DNA of 32,945 nt from positions 1 to 32,945 of the forward strand of contig UQMF01000024.1 in the NCBI GenBank assembly GCA_900542145.1, written 5' to 3'. This DNA is from an uncultured Oscillospiraceae bacterium (GTDB taxonomy: Bacteria > Bacillota > Clostridia > Oscillospirales > Ruminococcaceae). Every line of letters starts with the position of its first letter. Position 1 is the first letter of the stretch. The notes under the pieces are model-generated. The model was not told where the DNA came from and searched no databases. It saw only the letters and a list, made by a program, of their open reading frames with translations. Below are positions 16,879-24,636 of this stretch, one piece after another. Made by a program: the position numbers and the translations under genes.

Positions 16879-17729
16879 GACCTCGCCTCCTCGTCCCGGA
16901 CGTAATACACCATCAGCTCGTCGATGGACGGGATATCCTGGGCGATGTCCGGGTATTTCCCGAAGGCGGTCGTAAGCACCTCATGGGAGAATCTGCCACT
17001 GCGCTGCCCGATGATATCCGCCGGGTCGATACGGGAAAGCTGCTCGTCGGTGCATTTCAGTATCCGGTGCTTTTCCTTCAGCTCGTTGCGCTCCTCGCAG
17101 AATTTCAGCCTGCCCTGGTGGATAAAGCCTATGTAGTCCGCGATGTGCTCCAGGTCGCTGGTGATGTGGGTGGAGATCAGGATAGAGTGGGATTCGTCCT
17201 GAATGAATTCAAGCAGCATGTCGAGAATTTCGCTGCGTATCACGGGATCAAGTCCGCCGGTGGGCTCGTCCAGGACCAGCAGCCGTGGGGAATGGGACAT
17301 CGCCGCGGCAAGACTGAGCCTCATCTGCATACCCCGGGAGAAGCTGCTGAATTTCTTCCCGTCCGGGAGTCCGAACCGATCGAGATATCCGCGGAACACC
17401 TTGCTGTCCCAGCTCGTGAATATTCCGCCGAGCACCCTGTCAAGCTGCTTCGCGGTCATTTCCCGGGGGAAAGGGAGCTCGTCGAATACCACGCCGATAT
17501 CCTCCTTCAACGCCGGGGTCAGCTTCGTGGAATCCTCGCCGAGTACGGCGATGCTGCCGTTTTCCGGGCGGATAAGCCCGAGTACTGCCTTTATGAGGGT
17601 GGATTTACCGGCTCCGTTCTCGCCGATAAGTCCCAGTACCGTGCCGCAGGGGACTTCAAGGTTTATCCCCTCGAGCGCGAACGAAGGGTACCTGCATGTG
17701 AGATCGCGTATTTCAATGCTGTTTTCCAT
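16875..17729 (-). CDS. ABC transporter ATP-binding protein (YtrB/BcrA-like)
   Basis: A 284-aa ABC ATPase with Walker A GENGAGKS (36-43), signature FSRGMQMRLSLA, Walker B LLVLDEPTGGLDP and switch region ILISTHITSDLEHIADY. The degenerate SRGMQ signature and the C-terminal extension are typical of GntR-linked YtrB and BcrA-type exporters. A GGAGG site precedes the ATG. The 68-bp gap from the regulator gene contains a short hairpin with a T-run, possibly a partial attenuator. Confidence 0.93.
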   Translation of the reverse strand: MENSIEIRDLTCRYPSFALEGINLEVPCGTVLGLIGENGAGKSTLIKAVLGLIRPENGSIAVLGEDSTKLTPALKEDIGVVFDELPFPREMTAKQLDRVLGGIFTSWDSKVFRGYLDRFGLPDGKKFSSFSRGMQMRLSLAAAMSHSPRLLVLDEPTGGLDPVIRSEILDMLLEFIQDESHSILISTHITSDLEHIADYIGFIHQGRLKFCEERNELKEKHRILKCTDEQLSRIDPADIIGQRSGRFSHEVLTTAFGKYPDIAQDIPSIDELMVYYVRDEEARS

Positions 17730-17797
17730 TCCAGAACCTCCATATTATATAATAAAACTGCCAGCCGAAAGGTGCGGCAGCCTGCCGGGTCATTTGG

Positions 17798-18166
17798 TCA
17801 TTCCATGAACATTTTCAGGATTTCAGCCAGTTCATCGTAGCTCACTCCGCAGCGCTTCGCGGTATCCGCCGCCTTGGACAGGTACTGCTCCGCCTCGCGC
17901 AGGGACTGCTCCCTTAGCAGCGCGGGGTCCTGCGCGGAAACAAAACTGCCGCGCCCGGTGTAGCTTTCGATGAGCTTTTCCTGCTCGAGTATCTCGTAGG
18001 CGCGCTTGGTGGTGATAACGCTGACCCGTAGGTCCTGCGCCAGAGCGCGCATTGAGGGCAGCGGGTCGCCCTCCTTCAGTTCCCCGGAAAGTATCATCGC
18101 CTTTATCTGCGACGCTATCTGGTCGTAGATGGGCATTCCGGCGGAGTTGGTTATTATGATATTCAT
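17798..18166 (-). CDS. GntR family regulator, YtrA subfamily
   Basis: A 122-aa transcription regulator. The winged helix (about 10-75) contains PIYDQIASQIKAMILSGELKEGD and LPSMRALAQDLRVSVITTKRAYEILEQEKLI. It has only a short helical C-terminal tail (about 80-122) and no ligand-binding domain, which defines the YtrA subfamily. Such proteins repress adjacent ABC exporter operons, in some species relieved by cell-envelope antibiotics. An AAGGAGC site precedes the ATG. A palindromic operator lies in its own promoter (18188-18206), so autorepression is likely. Confidence 0.93.
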   Translation of the reverse strand: MNIIITNSAGMPIYDQIASQIKAMILSGELKEGDPLPSMRALAQDLRVSVITTKRAYEILEQEKLIESYTGRGSFVSAQDPALLREQSLREAEQYLSKAADTAKRCGVSYDELAEILKMFME

Positions 18167-18187
18167 TCTTGCTCCTTGTGAATATTG

Positions 18188-18206
18188 TGTATATCCGATA
18201 TATACA
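18188..18206. promoter_or_regulatory. Palindromic operator for the YtrA-type regulator
   Basis: TGTATAT (18188-18194) and ATATACA (18200-18206) form a 7-bp inverted repeat with 5-bp spacer, directly downstream of the -10 box of the regulator promoter. Confidence 0.65.
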
Positions 18207-18234
18207 ATATATCACATTGAATTACAATTGTCAA
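18206..18234 (-). promoter_or_regulatory. Promoter of the GntR-ABC operon
   Basis: Read on the minus strand, TTGACA (18234-18229) and TATATT (18211-18206) have a 17-bp spacer. Confidence 0.75.
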
Positions 18235-18248
18235 TAGCTTTTTGGAAA

Positions 18249-18277
18249 TTCACAGAAAAATTTTTTCCGCATACAAT
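18249..18277 (+). promoter_or_regulatory. Possible promoter of asnB
   Basis: TTCACA (18249-18254) and TACAAT (18272-18277) are 17 bp apart, about 30 bp before the asnB start. The -35 box is imperfect. Confidence 0.5.
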
Positions 18278-18308
18278 AAACAAGAGTTCACTGAAAGGGG
18301 AAATAACC

Positions 18309-19727
18309 ATGTGCGGAATTGCAGGTCAGATAGGATATGAGGAGAACATGCGCCGAATGAGCGTGGTGATGTCGCAGATGAGCGCCGCCATAGCGCCGCG
18401 CGGACCGGACGCGTCGGGACTTTACGTTGACGACGACGCGTATCTTGTCCACCGTCGCCTGGCGGTAATCGACCCGGACAACGGGGCGCAGCCGATGAGC
18501 TTCGGAGGATACACGCTGGTCTACAACGGGGAGCTGTACAATACCGCGGAGCTCCGCCGGGAGCTTGAGCGGCGCGGAGTGGAGTTCTCCGGGCACTCGG
18601 ACACGGAGGTAGTCCTGCGCAGCTATGTGGAGTTCGGCGGCAGCTGCGTGGAGATGTTCAACGGAATTTTCGCATTTGCGGTATGGGACAGCCGCCGCCG
18701 CACCCTGTTCCTCGCCCGGGACAGGATAGGCGTGAAGCCGCTTTTCTACAGCCTTACCTCCGATGGTATCGTGTTTGCCAGCGAGATAAAGGCGCTGCTG
18801 AAGAACCCGAAGGTTCGCCCGGTGATCGACAGGAACGGCGTTGCGGACATAATGCTGATCGGACCTGCGAAGCGCGTGGGCAGCGGCGTATTCCGGGACA
18901 TCAGCGAGATACCCCCGGCGTGCTGCGCGGAGCTGACCCCCGAGGGCTTCTCAGTCCGGGAGTACTGGAAGGTCCACGCCGCTGCGCACACGGAATCCTT
19001 CGAGGAAACCTCCGCGCATGTCCGGGAGCTGCTTACTGACGCAATAAAGCGGCAGCTGGTGAGCGATGTTCCGCTGTGCTGCTTCCTGTCCGGAGGGCTG
19101 GACAGCAGCGTGATATCCGCGGTCGCGGCGGAGGAATTCCGCCGTCAGGGGAAGCGGCTTTCCACCTGGTCGATAGACTACAAGGACAATCACAGGAACT
19201 TCCATGCGAGCAGCTTCCAGCCGGACGAGGACGCTCCCTGGATAGTCCGCATGGCGGATTTCATAGGCTCCGACCACACGAATGTGGTGCTGGATACCCC
19301 GGCGCTGGCGGAGGCGCTGGAGGATTCCACCCGCGCCCGGGACCTTCCCGGAATGGCGGACGTGGACAGTTCGCTGTACCTGTTCTGCAGGGAGATACGC
19401 AAAAAGTTCCCGGTAGCCCTCAGCGGCGAATGCGCGGATGAAATCTTCGGCGGCTATCCGTGGTATCACCGCCGGGAGGTGCTTTACTATGACGGATTCC
19501 CCTGGTCAACGGCAGTCCCGGAAAGGGCGGCACTGATGAAGCACCCGATGTCCGCCGCCGACGCGGAAGCCTACGTCCGGCAGAGCTATGACAAGTGTAT
19601 TTCCCGGACGGAGTACCTTGACAGCGACAGCGCGGACGACCGCCGCATGAGGGAGATGTTCATGCTGAACATGGATTACTTCATGGCAACCCTGCTTGAG
19701 CGCCGTGTAAAAAGGAAAAACGCATAA
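18309..19727 (+). pseudogene. asnB: Asparagine synthetase B, 5' part, interrupted by a mobile element
   Basis: The enzyme amidates aspartate to asparagine with glutamine and ATP. This part encodes 463 native residues plus a 9-residue tail read from the element. Cys2 (MCGIAG), the glutaminase nucleophile, is present, as are VYNGELYN and the PP-loop SGGLDSS (261-267) of the synthetase domain. The reading frame is then cut inside the conserved LLDRKDRMS motif. The rest is at 24130-24567. The fragment lacks the synthetase C-terminal region, so it should be inactive unless the element excises. GAAAGGGG precedes the ATG. Confidence 0.93.
19682..19720 (+). other. attL of the asnB element
   Basis: Host asnB sequence to 19697, core GA at 19698-19699, then the element half-site that contains GTGTAAAAAGGAAAAA (19705-19720). 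Confidence 0.85.
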
Positions 19728-19731
19728 TAGA

Positions 19732-19761
19732 AGGCGCCGCCGGTATTTCCCGGCGGCGCCT
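19732..19761. terminator. Hairpin between asnB 5' part and the cargo gene
   Basis: AGGCGCCGCCGG (19732-19743) pairs perfectly with CCGGCGGCGCCT (19750-19761). It sits between convergent reading frames just inside the element's left end. T-runs are weak on both sides, but the stem is strong enough to act in either direction. Confidence 0.7.
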
Positions 19762-19775
19762 GTTGAATTGTTGAA

Positions 19776-21878
19776 TTATCGTGAGATAACGGCTTCTCCG
19801 CCGCCCCATTCAACGACCGTGAATCCGTCCCGGCGGAATCCGTCGAAGTGCTGCGGCTGCCCCTCGAAGTATTCCGGCACGCTGGCGTATACCATGAACA
19901 CGCGCAGCACGCTGTCCGGCTGCGGAGTTACCTCCAGCGGAACCTCCGCCGCGTAGTCCTCCGTGTGGAAGGTGATGTAGTTGAACTCGTTCTGCTGCAT
20001 TCTGGGGAGCCAGTAAATGATGAACTCGTTGCGCTCCCGGGGGCTTAATCCTATCTCGGTCAGCTTTTCCTCCAGGAACTTCGCGGTGTCCTCTCCACGC
20101 ACGACCTCGCCGCGGCTCATGTCCCATTCAGCGGAGCCTTCGCCCTCCCAGTACAGGCAGTAGTATTCCTTTCCGTCCGCCTTGTCGATGAGCGTGCCGT
20201 CCGGGTAAGCCGTGACGTTCCAGCCGTCGCGGTAATCCGGGTAGGTGCAGGTGAGTTCGCCGTCAATATCCACCTTTACGTTGACGTCCGTGGTTTCGGT
20301 GGGGTAGAGGTAGATCACGGGCTTCGCATATCCGCCCAGGAACTCATAGTAGTAGTCCATTATCGTCGGATCGTAGCTTCCGAAATAGTACGCGTCCGTG
20401 AGGTTCGCCAGCTTGTAGTCCAGCATTCTCTCGGTTATCGGGAGCTTCTCGTAGCCGGTCCAGTCCCTCATATAGCTGAATTCGCTGGAGTACAGCAGGA
20501 AGGTCTGCGTGATGTCCTTGCAGTAGTCCTGCCGCAGCCAGCCGTAGATCTCCCATTTGCCGAACGGAGCCGTGTAATCCCCATAGTGGTAGTACGGCCA
20601 GTCGGGCTTTGCGTCGGCAAAGAGTTCGTCGTCGGGGTCGTAGTAAGGTTCATAGTCGTAGGTCATACTGAATTCCAGTTCCTTGCCGTTCATGTAATAA
20701 TGAGCGTCCTCACTGTCGCCCTCGGAAACATTGAAACTACCAGTGGAACTAAATATTTCAGTGAATTCCAGCCTGCCGTCTTTCAGTGTAAACAGGTAGT
20801 CGGCAGGATTCGGGTTGTTCTCATCCGTGCGGTTGATTCGCGACATGGTGAACCATGCTTTCTCGCCGTTTTCAAGCGGCTTCAGACCGATGACGTTTCC
20901 GTGCTCGTTTAATAGACCGGTGTCGTTGTTGTACAGCGTGTCGAGGAACACAAGCCCGGATTCCCCGATGGAGTAGATATCCACGTCCGTGTACTGCTTC
21001 CAGTCGTAGTCGGATTCGATTTTTACTTCCCGGGTCACCAGCACCTCCGGCTTCCCGTCGAAATCAAGGTCGATGAGATTCACGCCCAGGATATCCCCGG
21101 CGGTCAGTTTGTCCCGGATCGAGAGCAGCGCCCGGTAGGTTTCGGCAGCGGATTCGCTCTTTTCGTCAAAGGCATTGTCGCCAAGCAGGCAGACCTCCAT
21201 GGCGGTTTCCGCGTCCGCCAGCTTTTCCATTGCCGTTATGCTGCCGGTGGCTTCGGTGCCGTCCGGGGTAACGGTTATGGTGAGGTCCATCGTAATGGTT
21301 TCGTAGTAGTAGCCGCTGGTGGAGTAGTCCGGCGTCATCTCGTCGTATTCCGCCTTCACAGCGGATTTCGCCCGGACGAACAGGGAATCGCACACGACCT
21401 TTGTCCCGTTTATGTCGAACACATAATTCTCTGCCGGGACGGAATCCAGGGTCGGCAGCGGAATATTGTACATGTACGCCGGGTCAACGATGACGGAGAT
21501 ATCCTCCTCGGAGCGGTAGTCCACGAAAGCGTTCACCTGGACGTTGTCCAGTTTGTATTCATACCTGCCGCTCTCCTCGTCGGCAGAAACCAGGGTGAGT
21601 CCTAGCTCCTCGGCGGAGCGCGGCGTCTTTGAGGAAGCCGCAGCCAGGTAGTTGCTTTCGGCGTCCTCGCCGGTCACGCGCTCAAAATACAGGGAGCTTT
21701 CGCGGAAGAGCGGTCCGGAGGATACGGCAGGCTCAGTGGATTCCACCGCGGAGCTGGTGCTGACGCTTTCAGACGTTGCCTCCTGGGTGCCTGCGGACGT
21801 GGCGGGCGTTTCCTTTCTCGAGCAGCCGGAAGTAAGAAGAACAGCTGCGACAGAAAGTAGTGCAAGTTGTTTTTTCAT
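19776..21878 (-). CDS. Cargo lipoprotein with conserved C-terminal KPVIYLYP domain
   Basis: A 700-aa predicted surface lipoprotein. The signal peptide ends LLTSGC with lipidated Cys19, followed by a Ser/Thr-rich linker to about 50. The middle part is Asp/Tyr-rich, and DFDGKPEVLVTREV looks like an FG-GAP/VCBS-like calcium segment. From residue 519 a conserved domain begins KPVIYLYPTETTDVNVK and continues TYPDYRDGWNVTAYPDGTL. I recall this domain from other uncharacterised Firmicutes secreted proteins but know no function. The start is ATG 21878 after AAGGAGGT; an upstream ATG at 21935 lies in the promoter. It is the only large cargo gene of the element. Confidence 0.88.
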   Translation of the reverse strand: MKKQLALLSVAAVLLTSGCSRKETPATSAGTQEATSESVSTSSAVESTEPAVSSGPLFRESSLYFERVTGEDAESNYLAAASSKTPRSAEELGLTLVSADEESGRYEYKLDNVQVNAFVDYRSEEDISVIVDPAYMYNIPLPTLDSVPAENYVFDINGTKVVCDSLFVRAKSAVKAEYDEMTPDYSTSGYYYETITMDLTITVTPDGTEATGSITAMEKLADAETAMEVCLLGDNAFDEKSESAAETYRALLSIRDKLTAGDILGVNLIDLDFDGKPEVLVTREVKIESDYDWKQYTDVDIYSIGESGLVFLDTLYNNDTGLLNEHGNVIGLKPLENGEKAWFTMSRINRTDENNPNPADYLFTLKDGRLEFTEIFSSTGSFNVSEGDSEDAHYYMNGKELEFSMTYDYEPYYDPDDELFADAKPDWPYYHYGDYTAPFGKWEIYGWLRQDYCKDITQTFLLYSSEFSYMRDWTGYEKLPITERMLDYKLANLTDAYYFGSYDPTIMDYYYEFLGGYAKPVIYLYPTETTDVNVKVDIDGELTCTYPDYRDGWNVTAYPDGTLIDKADGKEYYCLYWEGEGSAEWDMSRGEVVRGEDTAKFLEEKLTEIGLSPRERNEFIIYWLPRMQQNEFNYITFHTEDYAAEVPLEVTPQPDSVLRVFMVYASVPEYFEGQPQHFDGFRRDGFTVVEWGGGEAVISR

Positions 21879-21900
21879 AAAAATTACCTCCTTTTTCTTT

Positions 21901-21929
21901 ATTGTATCACAAGATTTAAAAAAAAGCAA
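21901..21929 (-). promoter_or_regulatory. Promoter of the cargo lipoprotein
   Basis: On the minus strand, TTGCTT (21929-21924) and TACAAT (21906-21901) are 17 bp apart. Confidence 0.65.
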
Positions 21930-21940
21930 TAACACAGCGA

Positions 21941-21967
21941 TTACAATGTGGTTACAAAAAGTTACAA
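21941..21967 (-). promoter_or_regulatory. Three helically spaced TTGTAA repeats
   Basis: TTACAA on the plus strand (TTGTAA on the gene strand) occurs at 21941, 21952 and 21962, with spacing 11 and 10 bp, ending about 12 bp upstream of the cargo -35 box. Direct repeats on one DNA face at this place are typical of OmpR-family activator sites. The regulator is not in the window. Confidence 0.55.
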
Positions 21968-22137
21968 ATTATTGTTGGATTTGCCTGCGCTGGAACCGGA
22001 TTCATCTTTCGTGGGAATAGCCCTGGGCGCGGACGTGATCATCGCAAACGGCTGATGTGCTACCGCCCGGCGAAGCGATTTGCGGCACTGGAAAAGGAGC
22101 CTGCCGGAGAGAAGAAATTCTCCGGGTGAATATTCCC
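21968..22137. other. Intergenic part of the asnB element
   Basis: I see no firm gene. A 24-codon frame at 22055-22129 (starting MCYRPAKRFAALEKE) ends 8 bp before a perfect terminator, so a short transcript probably ends here. There is no Shine-Dalgarno for that frame. Confidence 0.35.
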
Positions 22138-22180
22138 GGAATGCGGCGATATCGTGCACTGATGTCGCCGCATTCCTTTT
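22138..22180 (+). terminator. Terminator upstream of the recombinase operon
   Basis: GGAATGCGGCGA (22138-22149) pairs perfectly with TCGCCGCATTCC over 12 bp (to 22176), followed by TTTT. It would insulate the recombinase from upstream transcription or end a short upstream RNA. Confidence 0.8.
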
Positions 22181-22228
22181 GGAATAACGGACGAACCCTG
22201 CTGCATTACTTGCATTGAGGTGAGCTAC

Positions 22229-22351
22229 ATGCAGGTAAAGGAAATACACCCACGGCTGAGCGCTGAGGAGCGTGACAGGGAGATAAGCCACATCACGGAC
22301 GAGTTGCTGCGTATTGCCGCCGCAGTCCGGGGAAAGATGGGGAAGCCATGA
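22229..22351 (+). CDS. 40-aa ORF overlapping the recombinase start
   Basis: The ORF encodes a charged 40-residue peptide beginning MQVKEIHPRLSAEERDREI and predicted to be helical. GAGGTG lies about 10 bp before its ATG. Its TGA overlaps the recombinase ATG in an ATGA junction, so it is translationally coupled. I do not recognise a family. A role as regulator or directionality factor of the recombinase is inference from position only. Confidence 0.65.
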   Translation: MQVKEIHPRLSAEERDREISHITDELLRIAAAVRGKMGKP

Positions 22352-23865
22352 CGGCGATATATTGCAGGCAGTCTGTGGACAAGAAGGACAGTATCAGCAT
22401 TGAAACGCAGGAGCAGGAGTGCCGCGCCAGGCTGCGGAGCGGCGAAACCGACGTACAGGTGTACTGCGACCGGGGCTACAGCGGAAAGAACACCAACCGC
22501 CCGGATTTCCAGCGGCTGATGGCGGACGTGGAATCCGGCAGGGTAAGCAAGATCATCGTCTACAAGCTGGACAGAATGAGCCGCTCGGTGCTGGATTTCG
22601 AGCTGACCTACCGGGAGCTGAAGCGCCATCATGTGGATTTTGTTTCCGCTACCGAGGATTTCGACACCACGAGCATAACCGGCGAAGCGGTGCTCCGGGT
22701 GATACTCATATTCGCGCAGCTGGAGCGTGAAACCATACAGAAGCGTGTGACGGACAACTTCTACAGCCGGGCGGAAAGGGGATTCTTCATGGCAGGAGTG
22801 GCTCCGCTGGGCTACAGTAAAGTCGCGGACCACATCGACGGGAGGAAAACAAGCCGCCTGGAGGAGGATTCCGCCACCAGCCACATAATAAGGTACATCT
22901 ACCGCCGGTATCTTTCCGGGAGGACCATCGGCGAGATAGTTGCCGAGCTGAACTCCCCGGAATGTGGGATAAATCCCGGGATACAGTTCCACAATGTACG
23001 CGTCAGCAGAATACTGGCGAATCCGGTGTACGTCAGGGCGGACGCGGCCGTGTATTCTTATTTCAGGAGCCGTGGCGCGGTGCTCCACAACGACGTCAGC
23101 GAATTCACCGGGGTGTGCGGCTGCACCGTTTACGGCAGGCGCCAGGGAAAGACCAGGAGCAAGTTCCGGGATCTGTCCGGGGAAAATATACAGCTCAACC
23201 GCCACGAGGGGCTTATCTCTGCTGAGGACTGGCTACAGGTGCAGTCCCGGCTGAGCGAGAATCACGCGCTGAAAAACGGCGGAGGAGGTACTCACAGCTG
23301 GCTTTCCGGAATGATACGGTGCGGTTACTGTGGATACGCGCTGAGCGTGGTGACGGGGCAGCGCAACGGGAAGCGCTATGTCAGCTGCGGCGGCAGGAAG
23401 CGCCACGTCTGCCGGGAAAACAAGCGCGGAGTCACCTTCGAGATGATAGAGGATTCCGTGGCGGAGTCCATGCTCGCCTATGCCCGGAAGCTGCACTACC
23501 ATTCCGCGGAAAGGGGAGCGGCGGAAATATCCCGGGTCAATACGCTGAAAGCGCGCAGGATACGGCTGGAGGACGAGATAAACGGTATTGTGGAGCGTTT
23601 TGCCCAGGCGGAAAATCCGCTCCTGCGTGCGAAGCTGAACGAGCGAATGGGGCTGCTCGAGCGGCAGACCGCGGAGGTGGATTCCGCGCTGGTGGAGTGC
23701 TCCGGGAACAGCCGGCAGCCGGCGGATACCGGCAGCATAATCCGCCTGCTGGACAGCTGGGACGTCCTTGATATGGATGACAGGAAAGCCATCGCGCGGC
23801 TGATGATATCCCAGGTCACGGTCCGGGACAGCATGACCCCGATAGAGGTTCGCTTCAGAATTTGA
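22348..23865 (+). CDS. Large serine recombinase (site-specific integrase)
   Basis: A 505-aa large serine recombinase, which inserts and excises DNA between short att sites without homology. The resolvase domain (about 1-140) starts MTAIYCRQSVDKKDSISIETQ with nucleophile Ser9 and contains VYKLDRMSRSVLDFE and FAQLERETIQKR. The Recombinase domain (about 160-265) is followed by a zinc ribbon with Cys325, Cys328, Cys347 and Cys355 and a coiled-coil-like stretch at about 390-435. All parts are intact and full length. It begins within the overlapping ATGA of the 40-aa ORF. It is very probably the enzyme that inserted the element into asnB. Confidence 0.95.
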   Translation: MTAIYCRQSVDKKDSISIETQEQECRARLRSGETDVQVYCDRGYSGKNTNRPDFQRLMADVESGRVSKIIVYKLDRMSRSVLDFELTYRELKRHHVDFVSATEDFDTTSITGEAVLRVILIFAQLERETIQKRVTDNFYSRAERGFFMAGVAPLGYSKVADHIDGRKTSRLEEDSATSHIIRYIYRRYLSGRTIGEIVAELNSPECGINPGIQFHNVRVSRILANPVYVRADAAVYSYFRSRGAVLHNDVSEFTGVCGCTVYGRRQGKTRSKFRDLSGENIQLNRHEGLISAEDWLQVQSRLSENHALKNGGGGTHSWLSGMIRCGYCGYALSVVTGQRNGKRYVSCGGRKRHVCRENKRGVTFEMIEDSVAESMLAYARKLHYHSAERGAAEISRVNTLKARRIRLEDEINGIVERFAQAENPLLRAKLNERMGLLERQTAEVDSALVECSGNSRQPADTGSIIRLLDSWDVLDMDDRKAIARLMISQVTVRDSMTPIEVRFRI

Positions 23866-23890
23866 CGACCGCACGGATATGTGATATAAT
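23862..23890 (+). promoter_or_regulatory. Outward promoter at the right end of the asnB element
   Basis: TTGACG (23862-23867, overlapping the recombinase stop) and TATAAT (23885-23890) are 17 bp apart. It points through the right end into the asnB 3' fragment. In the excised circle it would read across attP into the left end. Confidence 0.7.
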
Positions 23891-23982
23891 ATAGCTGAAA
23901 CAACATTAAGTGGGCAGGGGAGAACTATTTCGGAGGTGCGTACCGCAATATTTCCGTCGGGAACACTGAAAAGGCGGCAAAG

Positions 23983-24108
23983 ATGATATCAGAGATCACC
24001 AGAGGAAAGCTGTTCATGATCGAGCAGAAAATTCCGTATTCCGACGCATACCAGACATGTATTGCTGAAACCGGCGAAGGAAAATTAACAGTTGCGCCCG
24101 GCAAGTGA
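23983..24108 (+). CDS. Possible 41-aa ORF at the element's right end
   Basis: This frame encodes 41 residues starting MISEITRGKLFMIEQKI. The frame stays open upstream to about 23900, with GGAGGTG at 23932-23938 but no standard start codon at the right distance. It ends just before attR and lies downstream of the outward promoter. I do not recognise it. It may be a small element gene or a decayed remnant. Confidence 0.35.
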   Translation: MISEITRGKLFMIEQKIPYSDAYQTCIAETGEGKLTVAPGK

Positions 24109-24147
24109 TTTTACCTTTTGACGCGACGTGACCGCAAGGACCGAATG
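24109..24147 (+). other. attR of the asnB element
   Basis: The element half-site contains TTTTACCTTTTGACGCGACG (24109-24128), then core GA at 24130-24131, then host asnB sequence beginning CCGCAAGGACCG. Confidence 0.85.
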
Positions 24148-24567
24148 AGCATGGCTCACGGGCTTGAAGTCCGGGTGCCGTTCTGCGATTACAGGGTGGT
24201 GGAGTACGCCTATAATATCCCCTGGGCGATGAAGTCGTTCAACGGCCGCGAAAAGGGACTTGTCCGTCATGCGATGACAGGAATACTCCCCGACGATGTG
24301 CTCTGGCGCAAGAAGAGCCCCTATCCAAAGACGCACAACCCGGACTACCTGGAGCTGCTCAGCCGCCGCCTGCGCAGCGTACTTGACCGGGACGACTGCC
24401 GCCTGGTCGAGGTGGTCAGCGCGGATAAACTCCGGGAAATGCTGGATTCTGGCGGCGCAAGCTTCACCAAGAACTGGTACGGTCAGCTGATGACCCTGCC
24501 GCAGATTTACGCGTATATGCTCCAGATAGAGTACTGGCTGAGGGAATACGACGCAGAGATAGTGTAA
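24130..24567 (+). pseudogene. asnB: Asparagine synthetase B, 3' part
   Basis: This is the missing 145-residue C-terminus of AsnB. From the core it reads DRKDRMSMAHGLEVRVPFCDYR, then VVEYAYNIPWAMKSF, the KSPYPKTHNP segment and the usual C-terminal helices. It is in the same frame as the 5' part, and the repaired protein would be 608 aa, close to normal length. In the integrated state an open frame begins at TTG 24118 inside the element, without a Shine-Dalgarno. There are no stops or frameshifts, so the split looks recent or is kept under selection. Confidence 0.93.
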
Positions 24568-24570
24568 GTG

Positions 24571-24599
24571 TTGACAAACTCCGGAGATGGTGGTATAAT
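24571..24599 (+). promoter_or_regulatory. Promoter of the nitroreductase gene
   Basis: TTGACA (24571-24576) and TATAAT (24594-24599), both consensus, have a 17-bp spacer. Confidence 0.85.
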
Positions 24600-24636
24600 C
24601 GGAATACAGGATAATTCTGAAAGGAGAATCACCACC

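Larger units (their letters stand above)
19698..24131. mobile_element. 4.43-kb serine-recombinase element inserted in asnB
   Basis: The shared crossover dinucleotide GA lies at 19698-19699 and 24130-24131. Joining the host flanks at GA gives codons for MATLLDRKDRMS, the expected AsnB sequence with frame intact. The inner ends, read outward from GA, form an imperfect inverted repeat with 16 of 21 positions matching, as expected for the two halves of attP. It encodes a large serine recombinase, a cargo lipoprotein and two small ORFs. No phage structural, replication or conjugation gene is present. Confidence 0.93.

Noticed and set aside
16983..17840. Plus-strand frame of 285 codons opposite the ABC ATPase
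   Set aside because: The minus strand encodes complete Walker A, signature and Walker B motifs; the plus frame matches nothing.
22225..23205. Minus-strand frame opposite the serine recombinase
   Set aside because: It is antisense to a full-length recombinase with all catalytic motifs and has no start signals.
19698..24131. Prophage in asnB
   Set aside because: At 4.43 kb with no structural, lysis, packaging or replication genes, it is a minimal recombinase-cargo element.
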